A DNA stretch of 64,000 nt from Thermoguttaceae bacterium (GTDB lineage: Bacteria > Planctomycetota > Planctomycetia > Pirellulales > Thermoguttaceae): the NCBI GenBank assembly GCA_017405595.1, contig JAFRAC010000013.1:1-64000 (forward strand), given 5' to 3'. Numbering within the stretch: position 1 is the stretch's first letter; every line of letters begins with the position of its first letter. Below are positions 20,675 through 29,783 of this stretch, piece by piece. Under the pieces are notes generated by a model, which ran no database searches, was not told the origin of the DNA, and saw only the letters and a list, made by a program, of their open reading frames with translations. Made by a program: the position numbers and the translations under genes.

Positions 20675-22093
20675 ATGGATTCTGAACGTCCTCAGACAAT
20701 GTACGAAAAGATTTGGGCGCGTCACATCGTCCGGGAAGAGAACGACGGCGATGTCCTGCTGTATATCGATCAGCAGCTCTGCCACGAGGTCACCAGCCCG
20801 CAGGCGTTTGAGGGGATGCGTCTGGCGGGCCGGCGGGTGCGCCGTCCCGAAAAGACGATGGCCGTGGTCGACCACAACGTGCCGACAACCGACCGGAGCC
20901 TGCCGATCACCGACGAAATTTCGCGCAAGCAGATCGAAACGCTCCGCGCCAACTGCGCCGAGTTCGGAATCCGCCTTTACGACATTCACGACCCCCGGCA
21001 GGGGGTGATTCACGTGGTCGGGCCGGAACAGGGCTACACACGGCCCGGAATGACGATCGTCTGCGGCGACAGCCACACCGCCACGCACGGCGCGTTCGGC
21101 GCGCTGGCCTTCGGGATCGGCACCAGCGAGGTCGAGCACGTCCTTGCCACACAAACGATCCGTCAGAAGAAAAGCCGCACCATGCGGATCGACTGCGACG
21201 GGGTCCTGGCGCCGCATGTGACCGCCAAAGACCTGATCCTCTACATCATCAGCAAAATGACCACCGCCGGCGGCGCCGGTTACGTGGCGGAGTTCACCGG
21301 CAGCGCCTTCCGCGCCCTTTCGATGGAGGGGCGCATGACCGTCTGCAACATGGCGATCGAGATGGGCGCCCGCGCCGGGATGATCGTCCCCGATCAGACG
21401 ACATTCGATTTCCTGAAAGGGAAACCGGGCATCCCGGCCGGCGCCGAATTCGACGCGCTTGTCGCCGACTGGAAAACCCTCGCGACCGATCCGGACGCCG
21501 TCTTCGATAAAACGGTCCGGTTCCACGCCTCGGACGTGACCCCCTGGGTCACCTGGGGAACGAACCCGGCGCAGGGCGTTTCGGTCACCGGCAAGGTCCC
21601 CGGCCCCGATGATTTCGAGAATCCCGACGAAAAGAAAATGGCGGCGGCCGCGCTCGAATATATGGGCCTGAAAGCGGGGGAACCGATCGAGTCGATTCGG
21701 CCCGACACCGTCTTCATCGGGTCGTGCACCAACGGCCGGCTCGAAGATTTCCGCGCGGCGGCGGCGGTTCTCAAGGGTTACAAAGTCGCCCCATCGATCC
21801 GTGCGCTCGCCGTTCCCGGAAGCGGGATCGTCAAGCAGCAGGCCGAAGCCGAAGGGCTCGATAAGATCTTTATCGAAGCCGGGTTCGAGTGGCGCGAACC
21901 GGGCTGCTCGATGTGCCTGGCCATGAACCCCGACAAGATTGAGCCGGGCGAGCGCTGCGCCGGAACGAGCAACCGCAACTTTGAAGGGCGCATGGGAAAA
22001 GGGGGCCGGACCCACCTGGTCTCCCCCGCGATGGCGGCAGCCGCGGCGGTCGCCGGCCACTTCACCGATGTGCGCAACTGGAAATTCAACTGA
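20675..22093 (+). CDS. leuC: 3-isopropylmalate dehydratase large subunit
   Basis: LeuC isomerises 2- to 3-isopropylmalate with LeuD in leucine synthesis, using a 4Fe-4S cluster. The three cluster Cys are in GSCTNGR and PGCSMC. Other aconitase-family segments are [35 protein letters not shown] and [11 protein letters not shown]. The 472 residues from [14 protein letters not shown] match the family length; GAAAGG lies about 12 bases before that ATG, and 40 extra residues in the open frame upstream are not family-like. The leader of nearly 200 bases after the glycosyltransferase-like gene has no obvious leucine-codon attenuator. leuD follows after 52 bases. Confidence 0.95.
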   Translation: MDSERPQTMYEKIWARHIVREENDGDVLLYIDQQLCHEVTSPQAFEGMRLAGRRVRRPEKTMAVVDHNVPTTDRSLPITDEISRKQIETLRANCAEFGIRLYDIHDPRQGVIHVVGPEQGYTRPGMTIVCGDSHTATHGAFGALAFGIGTSEVEHVLATQTIRQKKSRTMRIDCDGVLAPHVTAKDLILYIISKMTTAGGAGYVAEFTGSAFRALSMEGRMTVCNMAIEMGARAGMIVPDQTTFDFLKGKPGIPAGAEFDALVADWKTLATDPDAVFDKTVRFHASDVTPWVTWGTNPAQGVSVTGKVPGPDDFENPDEKKMAAAALEYMGLKAGEPIESIRPDTVFIGSCTNGRLEDFRAAAAVLKGYKVAPSIRALAVPGSGIVKQQAEAEGLDKIFIEAGFEWREPGCSMCLAMNPDKIEPGERCAGTSNRNFEGRMGKGGRTHLVSPAMAAAAAVAGHFTDVRNWKFN

Positions 22094-22145
22094 GCCGCCG
22101 CAGGGCAGCGCCCCGCGGCATCATATCAATAAGGAAAGCAAGAAC

Positions 22146-22733
22146 ATGAAACCGTTTACCAAACATACCGGAATTGTTGTTCCGATGGACCGCAGCGACG
22201 TCGATACCGACCAGCTCGTTCCGAAACAGTTTTTAAAGCGGATCGAGCGGAGCGGATTCGGCCAGTTCCTCTTCTTCGACTGGCGTTATTTGGACGACGG
22301 GAGCGATAACCCCGAATTTGAACTGAACTTCCCGCAATACAAAGGGGCGACGATCCTCCTGGCGCGGCGCAACTTCGGCTGCGGTTCGAGCCGCGAACAC
22401 GCTCCCTGGGCGATTGCCGACTACGGGTTCCGCGTGGTGATCGCCTCGAGTTTCGCCGACATCTTCTTCAACAACAGCTTCAAGAACGGCATCCTCCTGG
22501 TCCGCCTGACCGAAGAGGAGATCAGCAACCTCTTCCGGCGCGCCGCCGAACATGAGGGGTACCGGCTGACCGTCGATCTGGAAGCGAAAACGATCACCGA
22601 CGACTACGGTCTGGTCCAGCCGTTCGAGATCGACGATTTCCGCCGCACCCGTCTACTGAACGGCCTCGACGACATCGCCCTGACCCTCCAGCACGAAGAC
22701 GAAATCGCCGCTTACGAAAAGGCGCACAGCTGA
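22146..22733 (+). CDS. leuD: 3-isopropylmalate dehydratase small subunit
   Basis: Swivel-domain partner of LeuC, 195 residues from [13 protein letters not shown]. It shows [13 protein letters not shown], the substrate-contact loop [12 protein letters not shown] and [17 protein letters not shown], all typical. AAGGAAAG sits 7 bases before the ATG. The frame is open far upstream into leuC, but the sequence before this ATG is not conserved-looking. It ends at a bidirectional terminator shared with the convergent YTV-protein gene. Confidence 0.95.
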   Translation: MKPFTKHTGIVVPMDRSDVDTDQLVPKQFLKRIERSGFGQFLFFDWRYLDDGSDNPEFELNFPQYKGATILLARRNFGCGSSREHAPWAIADYGFRVVIASSFADIFFNNSFKNGILLVRLTEEEISNLFRRAAEHEGYRLTVDLEAKTITDDYGLVQPFEIDDFRRTRLLNGLDDIALTLQHEDEIAAYEKAHS

Positions 22734-22807
22734 TTCCCCCAAAGCGTCCCGGGCGGGGCCTTTGGGGAAGTCCCGCCGTCCGGGCCGCTGACCGCGGCAT
22801 TTCCGCA

Positions 22808-22842
22808 TAAAAAAAGCCCGCCGTTCGGCGGGCCTTTTTTTA
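22808..22842. terminator. Bidirectional intrinsic terminator
   Basis: Perfect 7-bp GC stem (gcccgcc/ggcgggc) with loop gttc, preceded by seven A and followed by seven or eight T, so it can act on both strands. It lies between convergent leuD and the YTV-repeat gene. Confidence 0.92.
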
Positions 22843-22882
22843 TGCTCCCGGCACCAAAGCCGGGAATGGTTTCCTGTTCGGC

Positions 22883-25315
22883 TCAGTTGGCCTGGGCGCA
22901 GGCGTCACAAGCCGGTTTGCACGGATCGCAGGCAGGCTTGCACGGGTCGCACGGACGGCAGACCACCACCTGAACCGGAACCTGATAGGTGACGACTTTC
23001 GGAACGGTGCGCGTGACGGTGCAGGGAACCTGTTTCGAAACCAGGCGGCAGGTCATCACTTCCTTCTCGAACTGAACCTTCTTCATCACGGTGTAGTTGA
23101 CCGTGCGGACGCGGGTTTCGGGAACCATCCGGCAGACCTTGTAAGGAATGTTGCGGACGCGGGTTTCCGGAACCATTTCGCAGACGCGGTAATTGACCGT
23201 GCGGACGCGGGTTTCCGGCACCATCCGGCAGACGGTGTAGTTGACCGTCTTCGTTTCGGGAACCATCTGGCAGACCTTGTAGCAGACGGTGCGCACGCAA
23301 GTCTGAGGAACCATCCGGCAGACCTGGTAGTTCACGACTTTGGTTTCGGGAACCATCTGGCAAACCTTGTAGCAGACAGTCCTGGTGCAGGTGCGCGGAA
23401 CCATCCGGCAGACGGTGTAGTTGACCGTCCTCGTTTCGGGAACCATCTGGCAGACTTTGTAGCAGACGGTGCGCATGCAAGTCTGGGGAACCATCCGGCA
23501 GACCTGGTAGTTCACGACTCTGGTTTCGGGAACCATCTGGCAGACCTTGTAGCAGACGGTCTTCATGTGGGTCTCGGAAACCATGCGGCAAACCTGGTAG
23601 TTAACCGTGCGGGGTTCCTGAACCATCTGGCAGACCTTGTAGCAGACGGTGCGCATGCGGGTTTCGGGAACCATGCGGCAGACCTGATAGCAGACCGTGC
23701 GGGGTTCCTGAACCATCTGGCAGACCTTGTAGTTGATCGTGCGCATCTGGGTTTCGGGGACGACGCGGGCGACGGTGTAGGTCGCGACGCGGGGTTCCTG
23801 AACCATCTGGCAGACTTTGTAGCAAACGGTCTTCACACGGGTTTCGGGAACCATGCGGCAGACGGTGTAGTTGACCGTGCGGGGTTCCTGAACCATCTGG
23901 CAGACCGGATAACTCACCGTGCGGTAAGCCGTCTGCGGAACCATCCGGACATACTGGACTTCACGGGTGCAGGTCATCGGAACCCAAACGCGGCGGGTGC
24001 ACTGCTGCGGCGGGAGCTGAACCTGAACATCCTGATATTTGCAGGCGACCTGGCACGGATTGCACGGATCGCACGATTTCGCGCAGGGGTCGGCGACCGC
24101 GATGCGGCGGGTCACAACCTGGCCGGGAACCGTATAAGTCTGCGTTTCCCAGCGGCCCGACTGGTAGGGGACCGTCTGCGTGCAGGTCTGCGGCACCATC
24201 TGGGTGTAGGCGACCTGCTTCTGCTGCATCGTCACGACCGGACGGCAAACCGTGTAGGTCTGCTGACGGGTTTCATAGACGGGGCGGCAAACGGTATAGG
24301 GAACCTGCTTCTGCATGGTCTGCCAGACAGGACGGCAGACCATATACTGCTTCTGACGCTGTTCGTAGACAGTCCGGCAGACCGTGTAAGGAACCTGTTT
24401 CTGCATATCGACCCAGACCGGACGGCTGACCATGTAGGTCTTCTGGCGGGTCTCGTAGACCGGACGGCAAACGGTATAGGGAACCTGTTTCTGCATCGTC
24501 TGCCAAACAGGACGGCTGACCATATAGGTTTTCTGGCGGGTCTCGTAGACCGGACGGCAGACCGTATAGGGAACCTGCTTCTGCATCGTCTGCCAGACAG
24601 GACGGCAAACCGTGTACTGCCGCTGGCGGGTCTCATAGACCGGACGGCAAACGGTATAGGGAACCTGCTTCTGCATCGTCTGCCAGACAGGACGGCAAAC
24701 CGTGTACTGCCGCTGGCGGGTCTCATAGACCGGTTCGCAGACGGTGTAAGGAACCTGTTTCTGCATCGTCTGCCAGACAGGACGGCAAACCGTGTACTGC
24801 CGCTGGCGGGTCTCGTAGACCGGACGGCAGACCGTATAGGGAACCTGCTTCTGCATCGTCTGCCAGACAGGACGGCAAACCGTGTACTGTTTCTGGCGGG
24901 TCTCATAGACCGGACGGCAGACCGTGTAGGGGATCTGTTTGCTGCAATCGCGCCAAACCGGGCGGTTCACGGTATACTGAACCTGCTTAACGCAATCCTG
25001 CCAAACCGGACGGCAAACCGTGTAGGGTATCTGCTTCTGGCAAACCTGCGGGACGTAGCGGGTGCACAGAATCCGCTGCGGAACCGCGACTTTTTCGAGT
25101 ACCGTCCGGTAGCAAGTCACCTGCTGCTGTTCGTAGACCACCTTGCGGCAGGTTTTCATCACCGTACTGCACTGCTGCACGAAGTCGCAAGCCGTCGGGC
25201 GGCACCAGCGGTATGACGCGGCTCCGCACCACGCCGCTTGCGCCTGGTTCCCACTAAAGACCGATGTCAGCGCAAAGAACGCTGTCATCAAGGCCAATCC
25301 GACTACCTTCTTCAT
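22883..25315 (-). CDS. Secreted planctomycete YTV-repeat protein
   Basis: 810 residues with a clear signal peptide (MKKVVGLALMTAFFALTSVF...AQA). After a Cys-rich head, residues about 110-380 repeat units of roughly 12-14 residues alternating YTVCRPVYETRQ and CRPVWQTMQKQVP. A Pro/Cys linker with CDPCNPCQVACK follows. Residues about 440-760 carry a second series alternating YxVCxMVPETR and VCYKVCQMV. The tail contains CDPCKPACDPCKPACDAC. The YTV family is characteristic of planctomycetes and presumed to be a cell-wall or surface structural protein; the dense, regular Cys suggests disulfide cross-linking. A strong GGAGGAGAG precedes the ATG. It stands alone. Confidence 0.93.
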   Translation of the reverse strand: MKKVVGLALMTAFFALTSVFSGNQAQAAWCGAASYRWCRPTACDFVQQCSTVMKTCRKVVYEQQQVTCYRTVLEKVAVPQRILCTRYVPQVCQKQIPYTVCRPVWQDCVKQVQYTVNRPVWRDCSKQIPYTVCRPVYETRQKQYTVCRPVWQTMQKQVPYTVCRPVYETRQRQYTVCRPVWQTMQKQVPYTVCEPVYETRQRQYTVCRPVWQTMQKQVPYTVCRPVYETRQRQYTVCRPVWQTMQKQVPYTVCRPVYETRQKTYMVSRPVWQTMQKQVPYTVCRPVYETRQKTYMVSRPVWVDMQKQVPYTVCRTVYEQRQKQYMVCRPVWQTMQKQVPYTVCRPVYETRQQTYTVCRPVVTMQQKQVAYTQMVPQTCTQTVPYQSGRWETQTYTVPGQVVTRRIAVADPCAKSCDPCNPCQVACKYQDVQVQLPPQQCTRRVWVPMTCTREVQYVRMVPQTAYRTVSYPVCQMVQEPRTVNYTVCRMVPETRVKTVCYKVCQMVQEPRVATYTVARVVPETQMRTINYKVCQMVQEPRTVCYQVCRMVPETRMRTVCYKVCQMVQEPRTVNYQVCRMVSETHMKTVCYKVCQMVPETRVVNYQVCRMVPQTCMRTVCYKVCQMVPETRTVNYTVCRMVPRTCTRTVCYKVCQMVPETKVVNYQVCRMVPQTCVRTVCYKVCQMVPETKTVNYTVCRMVPETRVRTVNYRVCEMVPETRVRNIPYKVCRMVPETRVRTVNYTVMKKVQFEKEVMTCRLVSKQVPCTVTRTVPKVVTYQVPVQVVVCRPCDPCKPACDPCKPACDACAQAN
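22965..25110 (-). repeat. Tandem coding repeats of the YTV gene
   Basis: At DNA level the two repeat series are long and near-identical. Between about 24230 and 24930 a 120-base unit (two protein half-repeats) recurs with only a few differences; a second series with 60-base half-units covers about 23080-23920. The units stay in frame. They are prone to unequal crossing-over and to assembly collapse, so copy number may differ between strains. Confidence 0.85.
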
Positions 25316-25841
25316 CTCTCCTCCTTCATCACAGATATCAGAGTGTTGTCTGCAATGTTTTGATCGGAAACAACATCTATACTCTCTCCGTAGAGATTTT
25401 TCATCTTTTTCGTTTTTCGCCCAAACGGGGGGTAAAATTTAACGATTTGAGACCCCGCCATTTGAATTTTAATCCATCAATAATTATTCTCCGGCTTATT
25501 CAACCGAAAAATCCCAAACATCCTGTTTTAACATTCCGGCAATGACAGCTTTGCCGATTGTACGGAATCGTCATCAGAATATCGGTGATTTCAGAGGAGT
25601 TTCTTCACCAGAAATGGTAAAACGGGGGGATTTTGACTCTCATTCCTATTTCGCCCGGGAAGAAGCCCGGCAGCCGCCGCCGAAAAGATGTTTTCCCAGG
25701 CGTTCCGTCCGAATCGGACGCGATTTTTGTAAAAATAGATAAACTACAGTAAAGACTCAAAAAGAAATCTGCCCCTTCTTTCCGAATCTCCCGGAGAAAA
25801 ACGGGCGGGGAAACCTTCCCGAAAGGCCCCGGCGCACCGCC
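25316..25841. other. Intergenic stretch without a recognised gene
   Basis: 526 bases, notably AT-richer than the surroundings. It must hold the promoter of the YTV gene, but I find no convincing -35/-10 pair. A 66-codon open frame at 25542-25742 has neither start signals nor family resemblance. The part next to 25842 is the 3' region of the YfhO-like gene. Confidence 0.5.
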
Positions 25842-28394
25842 TCAGCTTTGGGGAACGCGGCGGCGCTGGGCGGCGCGGCAAACCCACGCCGCGAAAAGGA
25901 ACAGAAGCGCGGCGGCGGTGATCACCGCGCCGATTTTGAGGCTCCGGGGGCGGTATTCCAAGATCACGCGTGACCGGCCGGCGGGAAGATCGGCCGCGCG
26001 CAGAACCGAGGCGAGCCGGCGAACCGCCAGCGGCCGGCTGCCCGATTCGGTGACGAGGCGCGCCTGCCAGCCGGGCCAGTATTGTTCGGCAACCAGAAGC
26101 GTGCCGGGCTGCCGAAGGTTCGCCTCGATCTCCAAACTGTCCGGCCGCCAGCGGGTCACCCGCGCCGATTCGCCGGGGAGCGGTTCCGCGTTCAGATCGC
26201 GGCGGACCAAATCCTGCCATTCGGAGTAGCGGTCAGGATGATGAAGAATATGTACCCGCTCCCCGCCGCGGGGGACCTCTTCGAACCGGATCCCCCCCGC
26301 CGCGGCGAAAACCGCGTCGGTGCCCAGAGCCGCAAGGAGCCGGTCGAGCCCCGCGCCGCGTGTGCCGGAAGATTTCCAGCGTGCCAGTTCGCTGCGCAGA
26401 TAACGCGAAACCGTCAGGTATTCCGCCGGAACAAAGGTGCCCCGCACGTCAAGATTGGCGACGCCGGCCGCCGCCGCGTCTTTCTGAAAGAGGGTGAGCC
26501 GGTCCCAGCGGAGCCGCTCGTCGAGCCGGCCGGGGGAAGAGGTATTAAAGAAGGACGCCGGATAAAGGCGCGGATCACGAAAGAGCCGGGGGGGATCGGC
26601 GCGGCCTGCGGCCATCCGGCGCAGCTGCGCAGCAATCGGGGAACGGACACGAAACGACGCGGCGGAAACCCCCTGGGTCATCCATTTCTGCGCCAGCGCA
26701 AGGTCGAGCGTCAGGACCAGAAGCGCGGTCCATTTGAGGATCGGCCGGCACCGGGGTACGGAAAGGCGCGTCAGAAGGGGAACGGCGGCAAGCAGGGAGG
26801 TCAATAAGGCGGTCTGCCCCATTGCCGCGGCAACAACCGAAGCCGCGCTCCCGGCCGACAAGGGGCCGTAGAGGGTCTTGCAATGGCCGGATGCCGCGAT
26901 CTTTGCGATCCACCCGGCCGCCGCGCCCGAAAGACCCCATGCCAGACCGCAAATCGAGAGAACCAGTAAAAGAAGGATCCGTTTGGAAACCGGACGGCGG
27001 CCGCTTGCGGCAAAGTAACGGTCGAACCCGAGACCGGCCAGAAGACTGATCGCCAGAGCTGTCAGAGTGACCATCTTCGCGGGATACCGAAACGCGGTCC
27101 AGCCGGGAACGAGCCGGGTTAAGAGCCAGTAAACTCCCCCGACCTGGTCACCGGCGCGGGGACGGAGCGAAGCAAGCCCCCCCGATTCAAACAGGGCGCG
27201 GCCGAACCAGCCGAGTCCGTAGATTCCCCAGGCGGCAAGGAATGTGAAAAGAGCGATATATCCCGCGGCAAGGGCAAAGCGTTCCCTTTCCCCTTCCCCG
27301 CGCCGGGGGCGGAACCGGAACACAGAAAGCGCCGCGAGGATCGGGAAGAGCCCCATATAGAGCGAAGGGGTCCAGAGCTGGCGGTCTCCCGGCAGAGCCG
27401 AGAACCAGCGGGCATTTTCGGGAAACTCGCGGCCCCCGATATCGTGCCAGAACAGTTCGGCCGTCCTCCACGGCGGAAGCGAGAAATTGTAGACGGCCGC
27501 CTCGTCGGCGGCGGTTTCGGCGGGAAGCGCCGCCGGACGGCGGGCGCGGCTCGATAAGAGCGAAGTTTCGGCGGCGGGAAAAACCTGCGCCGCGGCAAGC
27601 GCCAGTCCCAAAAGGACCGAACCGCAGAAGGGAAAAAGAACCGTGCGGAACGGCGGCGCGGGCGGAATGCCGCTCCGCGTCCGGCCGGTTCTCACGAAGA
27701 AAAAGAGGGGAACAAAAAGGAGCGTGCCGGCAAGCGCCGTTTGAGGGTCGCCTCCGGTGATCATCAGCGCGATGGCCAAAGCGGCGGCGGCGGCCGCCCC
27801 CGGCGACGGGCGCAGAAGGATTCTCAAATGCGCCCCGGCCAAAAGAGGGAGCCACGCGGCCCCGATGAGGAAAGGAATGTTGGTTGTCTGAAAGAGGATT
27901 TGCCCGCCGAAGGTCCATGCCAGCGCGCCGAAGAGCGTCCCCGGCCGGCTCACCAGCGGTCGGCCGTCCGAAAGGGAGGTCCGCGCCAGATAGACGAACG
28001 AAAGAAACGCGATCGCCAGGTGAATCAGAATGTACAGCTTATAGACGGGGTCGAATGGGGCGCCGAGCCGGACAAGGCCGAACAGCAAAATCCGCACCGG
28101 ATAAAAAACCGCCGCGGCGGGATTTCCCGCGAGAGGAACGCCCAGATTTTCGTAGGGGTCCCATAAGGGGAGGAAACCCGCCGAGGTCTCCCGCAGAATC
28201 TGTTCGGCAAACGGGTAATGGTAATAGCCCGCGTCGCGGTATCCGAACTGGTTTGAGCCGAAGAGGATACCGCCGAAAAGGTAACATAAAAGCCCGGCAA
28301 ACAAAAAGGCACCCGTGCCGAAAAAGGCGTATCGGCGGAGAACCCGCCCATCGGAACCGCTCGGCCGGGGTGTTTCGGGGCGAAAAGGGGTCAT
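25842..28394 (-). CDS. YfhO-like polytopic membrane protein
   Basis: 850 residues with about a dozen hydrophobic helices in the first two thirds. The N-terminal pattern FGYRDAGYYHYPFAEQIL..LPLWDPYENLGVPLAGNPAAAVFYPV is the GT-C-like loop seen in YfhO-family proteins. The last 200 residues are soluble, ending in one helix and a basic tail. YfhO relatives are linked to lipid-linked sugar transfer (lipoteichoic-acid glycosylation in Firmicutes); the role here is unknown. The ATG at 28394 overlaps the stop of the upstream zincin-like gene (ATGA), so translation is likely coupled. The longer frame to 28526 lies inside that gene. Confidence 0.85.
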   Translation of the reverse strand: MTPFRPETPRPSGSDGRVLRRYAFFGTGAFLFAGLLCYLFGGILFGSNQFGYRDAGYYHYPFAEQILRETSAGFLPLWDPYENLGVPLAGNPAAAVFYPVRILLFGLVRLGAPFDPVYKLYILIHLAIAFLSFVYLARTSLSDGRPLVSRPGTLFGALAWTFGGQILFQTTNIPFLIGAAWLPLLAGAHLRILLRPSPGAAAAAALAIALMITGGDPQTALAGTLLFVPLFFFVRTGRTRSGIPPAPPFRTVLFPFCGSVLLGLALAAAQVFPAAETSLLSSRARRPAALPAETAADEAAVYNFSLPPWRTAELFWHDIGGREFPENARWFSALPGDRQLWTPSLYMGLFPILAALSVFRFRPRRGEGERERFALAAGYIALFTFLAAWGIYGLGWFGRALFESGGLASLRPRAGDQVGGVYWLLTRLVPGWTAFRYPAKMVTLTALAISLLAGLGFDRYFAASGRRPVSKRILLLLVLSICGLAWGLSGAAAGWIAKIAASGHCKTLYGPLSAGSAASVVAAAMGQTALLTSLLAAVPLLTRLSVPRCRPILKWTALLVLTLDLALAQKWMTQGVSAASFRVRSPIAAQLRRMAAGRADPPRLFRDPRLYPASFFNTSSPGRLDERLRWDRLTLFQKDAAAAGVANLDVRGTFVPAEYLTVSRYLRSELARWKSSGTRGAGLDRLLAALGTDAVFAAAGGIRFEEVPRGGERVHILHHPDRYSEWQDLVRRDLNAEPLPGESARVTRWRPDSLEIEANLRQPGTLLVAEQYWPGWQARLVTESGSRPLAVRRLASVLRAADLPAGRSRVILEYRPRSLKIGAVITAAALLFLFAAWVCRAAQRRRVPQS

Positions 28395-28975
28395 GCGCTG
28401 CGAATGACTTTCATCGGCGGGACTTTGACCCTCGTGCCGGTCAGGCCGCCGTAGCGGGCGCAGAGGGTCTTGAAATCGTAACGGAGAAAATCCCAGAGTT
28501 CCGGCGCCGGGTCGCACGCAAGCCATTGGCGCGCGTACCGCTCGACTTTGGCATCGTAATCCTTCTTCGAAGCGCCGTGGGCGTGGTATCTCCCCCCGAA
28601 AGAGCGGGTCGAACCGTCGAAATTCGGGCTGATGTGAAAAAGCTCGTGCACGATGGTGTTGATCTTGACGGTAACCGTCAGATTGACGAACCGCGGCGCA
28701 TAAATCGAAAGAATATAGAGGATCGGCCGGTTCTGTTCGTCGTTTAACGTGGGCATTTCGAGGAGCGTTCCTCCCTCGAACGACCGGAGATTTCCTCCGG
28801 GAAAGCGGAGCGGCGTCACCGACGCGAAAACGCCGTGCATTTCGCGGTTGCGCGTGCGCACCAGCGAAATGGCGACATGTTCCATGCGGATCGCCGCGAA
28901 GACAGGAAGCCGGAACACGATATCTTCGCAGACGCGGCGGACCGCATCGGTATAGTTGAAATATTTTTTGGCCAT
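28391..28975 (-). CDS. Putative zincin-like metallopeptidase
   Basis: 194 residues, soluble, starting at MAKKYFNYTDAVRRV. A HELFH motif (residues 110-114) in INTIVHELFHISP provides two zinc ligands and the catalytic Glu; His131 or His133 in GRYHAHG may be the third. The middle contains FEGGTLLEMPTLND and ILYILSIYAPRFVNL, both predicted beta-rich. I do not recognise a named family. The open frame extends far upstream into the rplQ region but the sequence there is a shadow. A terminator at 29052-29086 separates it from the ribosomal operon. It overlaps the YfhO-like gene by 4 bases. Confidence 0.75.
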   Translation of the reverse strand: MAKKYFNYTDAVRRVCEDIVFRLPVFAAIRMEHVAISLVRTRNREMHGVFASVTPLRFPGGNLRSFEGGTLLEMPTLNDEQNRPILYILSIYAPRFVNLTVTVKINTIVHELFHISPNFDGSTRSFGGRYHAHGASKKDYDAKVERYARQWLACDPAPELWDFLRYDFKTLCARYGGLTGTRVKVPPMKVIRSA

Positions 28976-29051
28976 TCGAATTGTCTTTGCGCCGCCGGAC
29001 GGCGGCAAACGGTAAACGGATGTGAACGGAAGACGGAATTGCGGCGAGCGG

Positions 29052-29086
29052 AAAAAAAAGAGGGAATCAACGTGTGATTCCCTCTT
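29052..29086 (-). terminator. Intrinsic terminator at the end of the ribosomal operon
   Basis: Minus strand: stem AAGAGGGAATCA/TGATTCCCTCTT with a short loop, followed by a run of eight T, 29 bases after the rplQ stop. Confidence 0.92.
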
Positions 29087-29114
29087 GACCGGATAGCGGG
29101 TTGAACGAAGAGGC

Positions 29115-29687
29115 TCATTCAACCGCCGGAATGACGGATGCGGCCTTCTTTTCGCGGTCGTTCTTGCCGACGAATTCGATGATCGCGCGTTTGCCGGCAT
29201 CGCCCAGACGCGGGGTTGCCAGACGGAGAATGCGTGTATAACCGCCGGGACGGCCGACGTAGCGGGGAGCGATCTTCTCGAAGAGGATCGAGACGGCCTC
29301 TTTCGAGCCGAGGAGCTGGAACGCGCGGCGGCGGTAAGCCAGCGCCGGAGCGGCTTCTTTGATCCAGGCTTTCCACCCTTCGCCTTTGCGCCAGGCGGCC
29401 CACTCGTCGGTTCCGCGTTTCGCTTTGCAGTCGAGAGCGGCGGCGGCGGTGATGTGCGGCTGCGCCTTGACGCCGAGCGTAACACAGCGTTCGATGAACG
29501 GGCGAAGCTCTTTGGCCTTGATGAGGGTCGTGGTAATGCGCCCCTGCACCTTTGCCGCCATTTCGTCGGTATCGTAAGCCGAGGATTCGCGTTCGGTCAG
29601 AATGAGCGCCGAAGCCAGATTTCTCAAAAGAGCGCGCTGGTGGTTCGGATTACGTCCAAGTTTTCTTCCTACTCTTCTATGTCGCAT
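29115..29687 (-). CDS. rplQ: 50S ribosomal protein L17 (with two insertions)
   Basis: L17 of the large subunit, 190 residues against the usual 115-130. The start MRHRRVGRKLGRNPNHQRALLRN and the end RYVGRPGGYTRILRL are canonical. The excess comes from an insertion at about residues 33-51 (ESSAYDTDEMAAKVQ) and a second of about 40 residues at 75-116 (with DEWAAWRKGEGWKAW), plus a longer C-terminus. It is the last gene of the operon, 96 bases after rpoA. Confidence 0.95.
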   Translation of the reverse strand: MRHRRVGRKLGRNPNHQRALLRNLASALILTERESSAYDTDEMAAKVQGRITTTLIKAKELRPFIERCVTLGVKAQPHITAAAALDCKAKRGTDEWAAWRKGEGWKAWIKEAAPALAYRRRAFQLLGSKEAVSILFEKIAPRYVGRPGGYTRILRLATPRLGDAGKRAIIEFVGKNDREKKAASVIPAVE

Positions 29688-29783
29688 GGCCTTAGCCCCT
29701 GTCGGTTTTTAATGCTGCCGCACGATTGCGGCAAATGTGTGTTAATTTTTCGGAAAGAAGCGCGCGCAGCGCGCTTTGGCGTT

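Noticed and set aside
20528..22060. 510-codon minus-strand open frame opposite leuC
   Set aside because: Antisense shadow of leuC, whose cluster Cys and motifs are all in place.
23080..24930. CRISPR-like regular repeats
   Set aside because: The repeats are coding, in frame, with no unique spacers; they encode the YTV protein, and no cas genes are nearby.
25542..25742. 66-codon plus-strand frame in the gap before the YTV gene
   Set aside because: No ribosome-binding site, no family resemblance, and composition typical of non-coding sequence.
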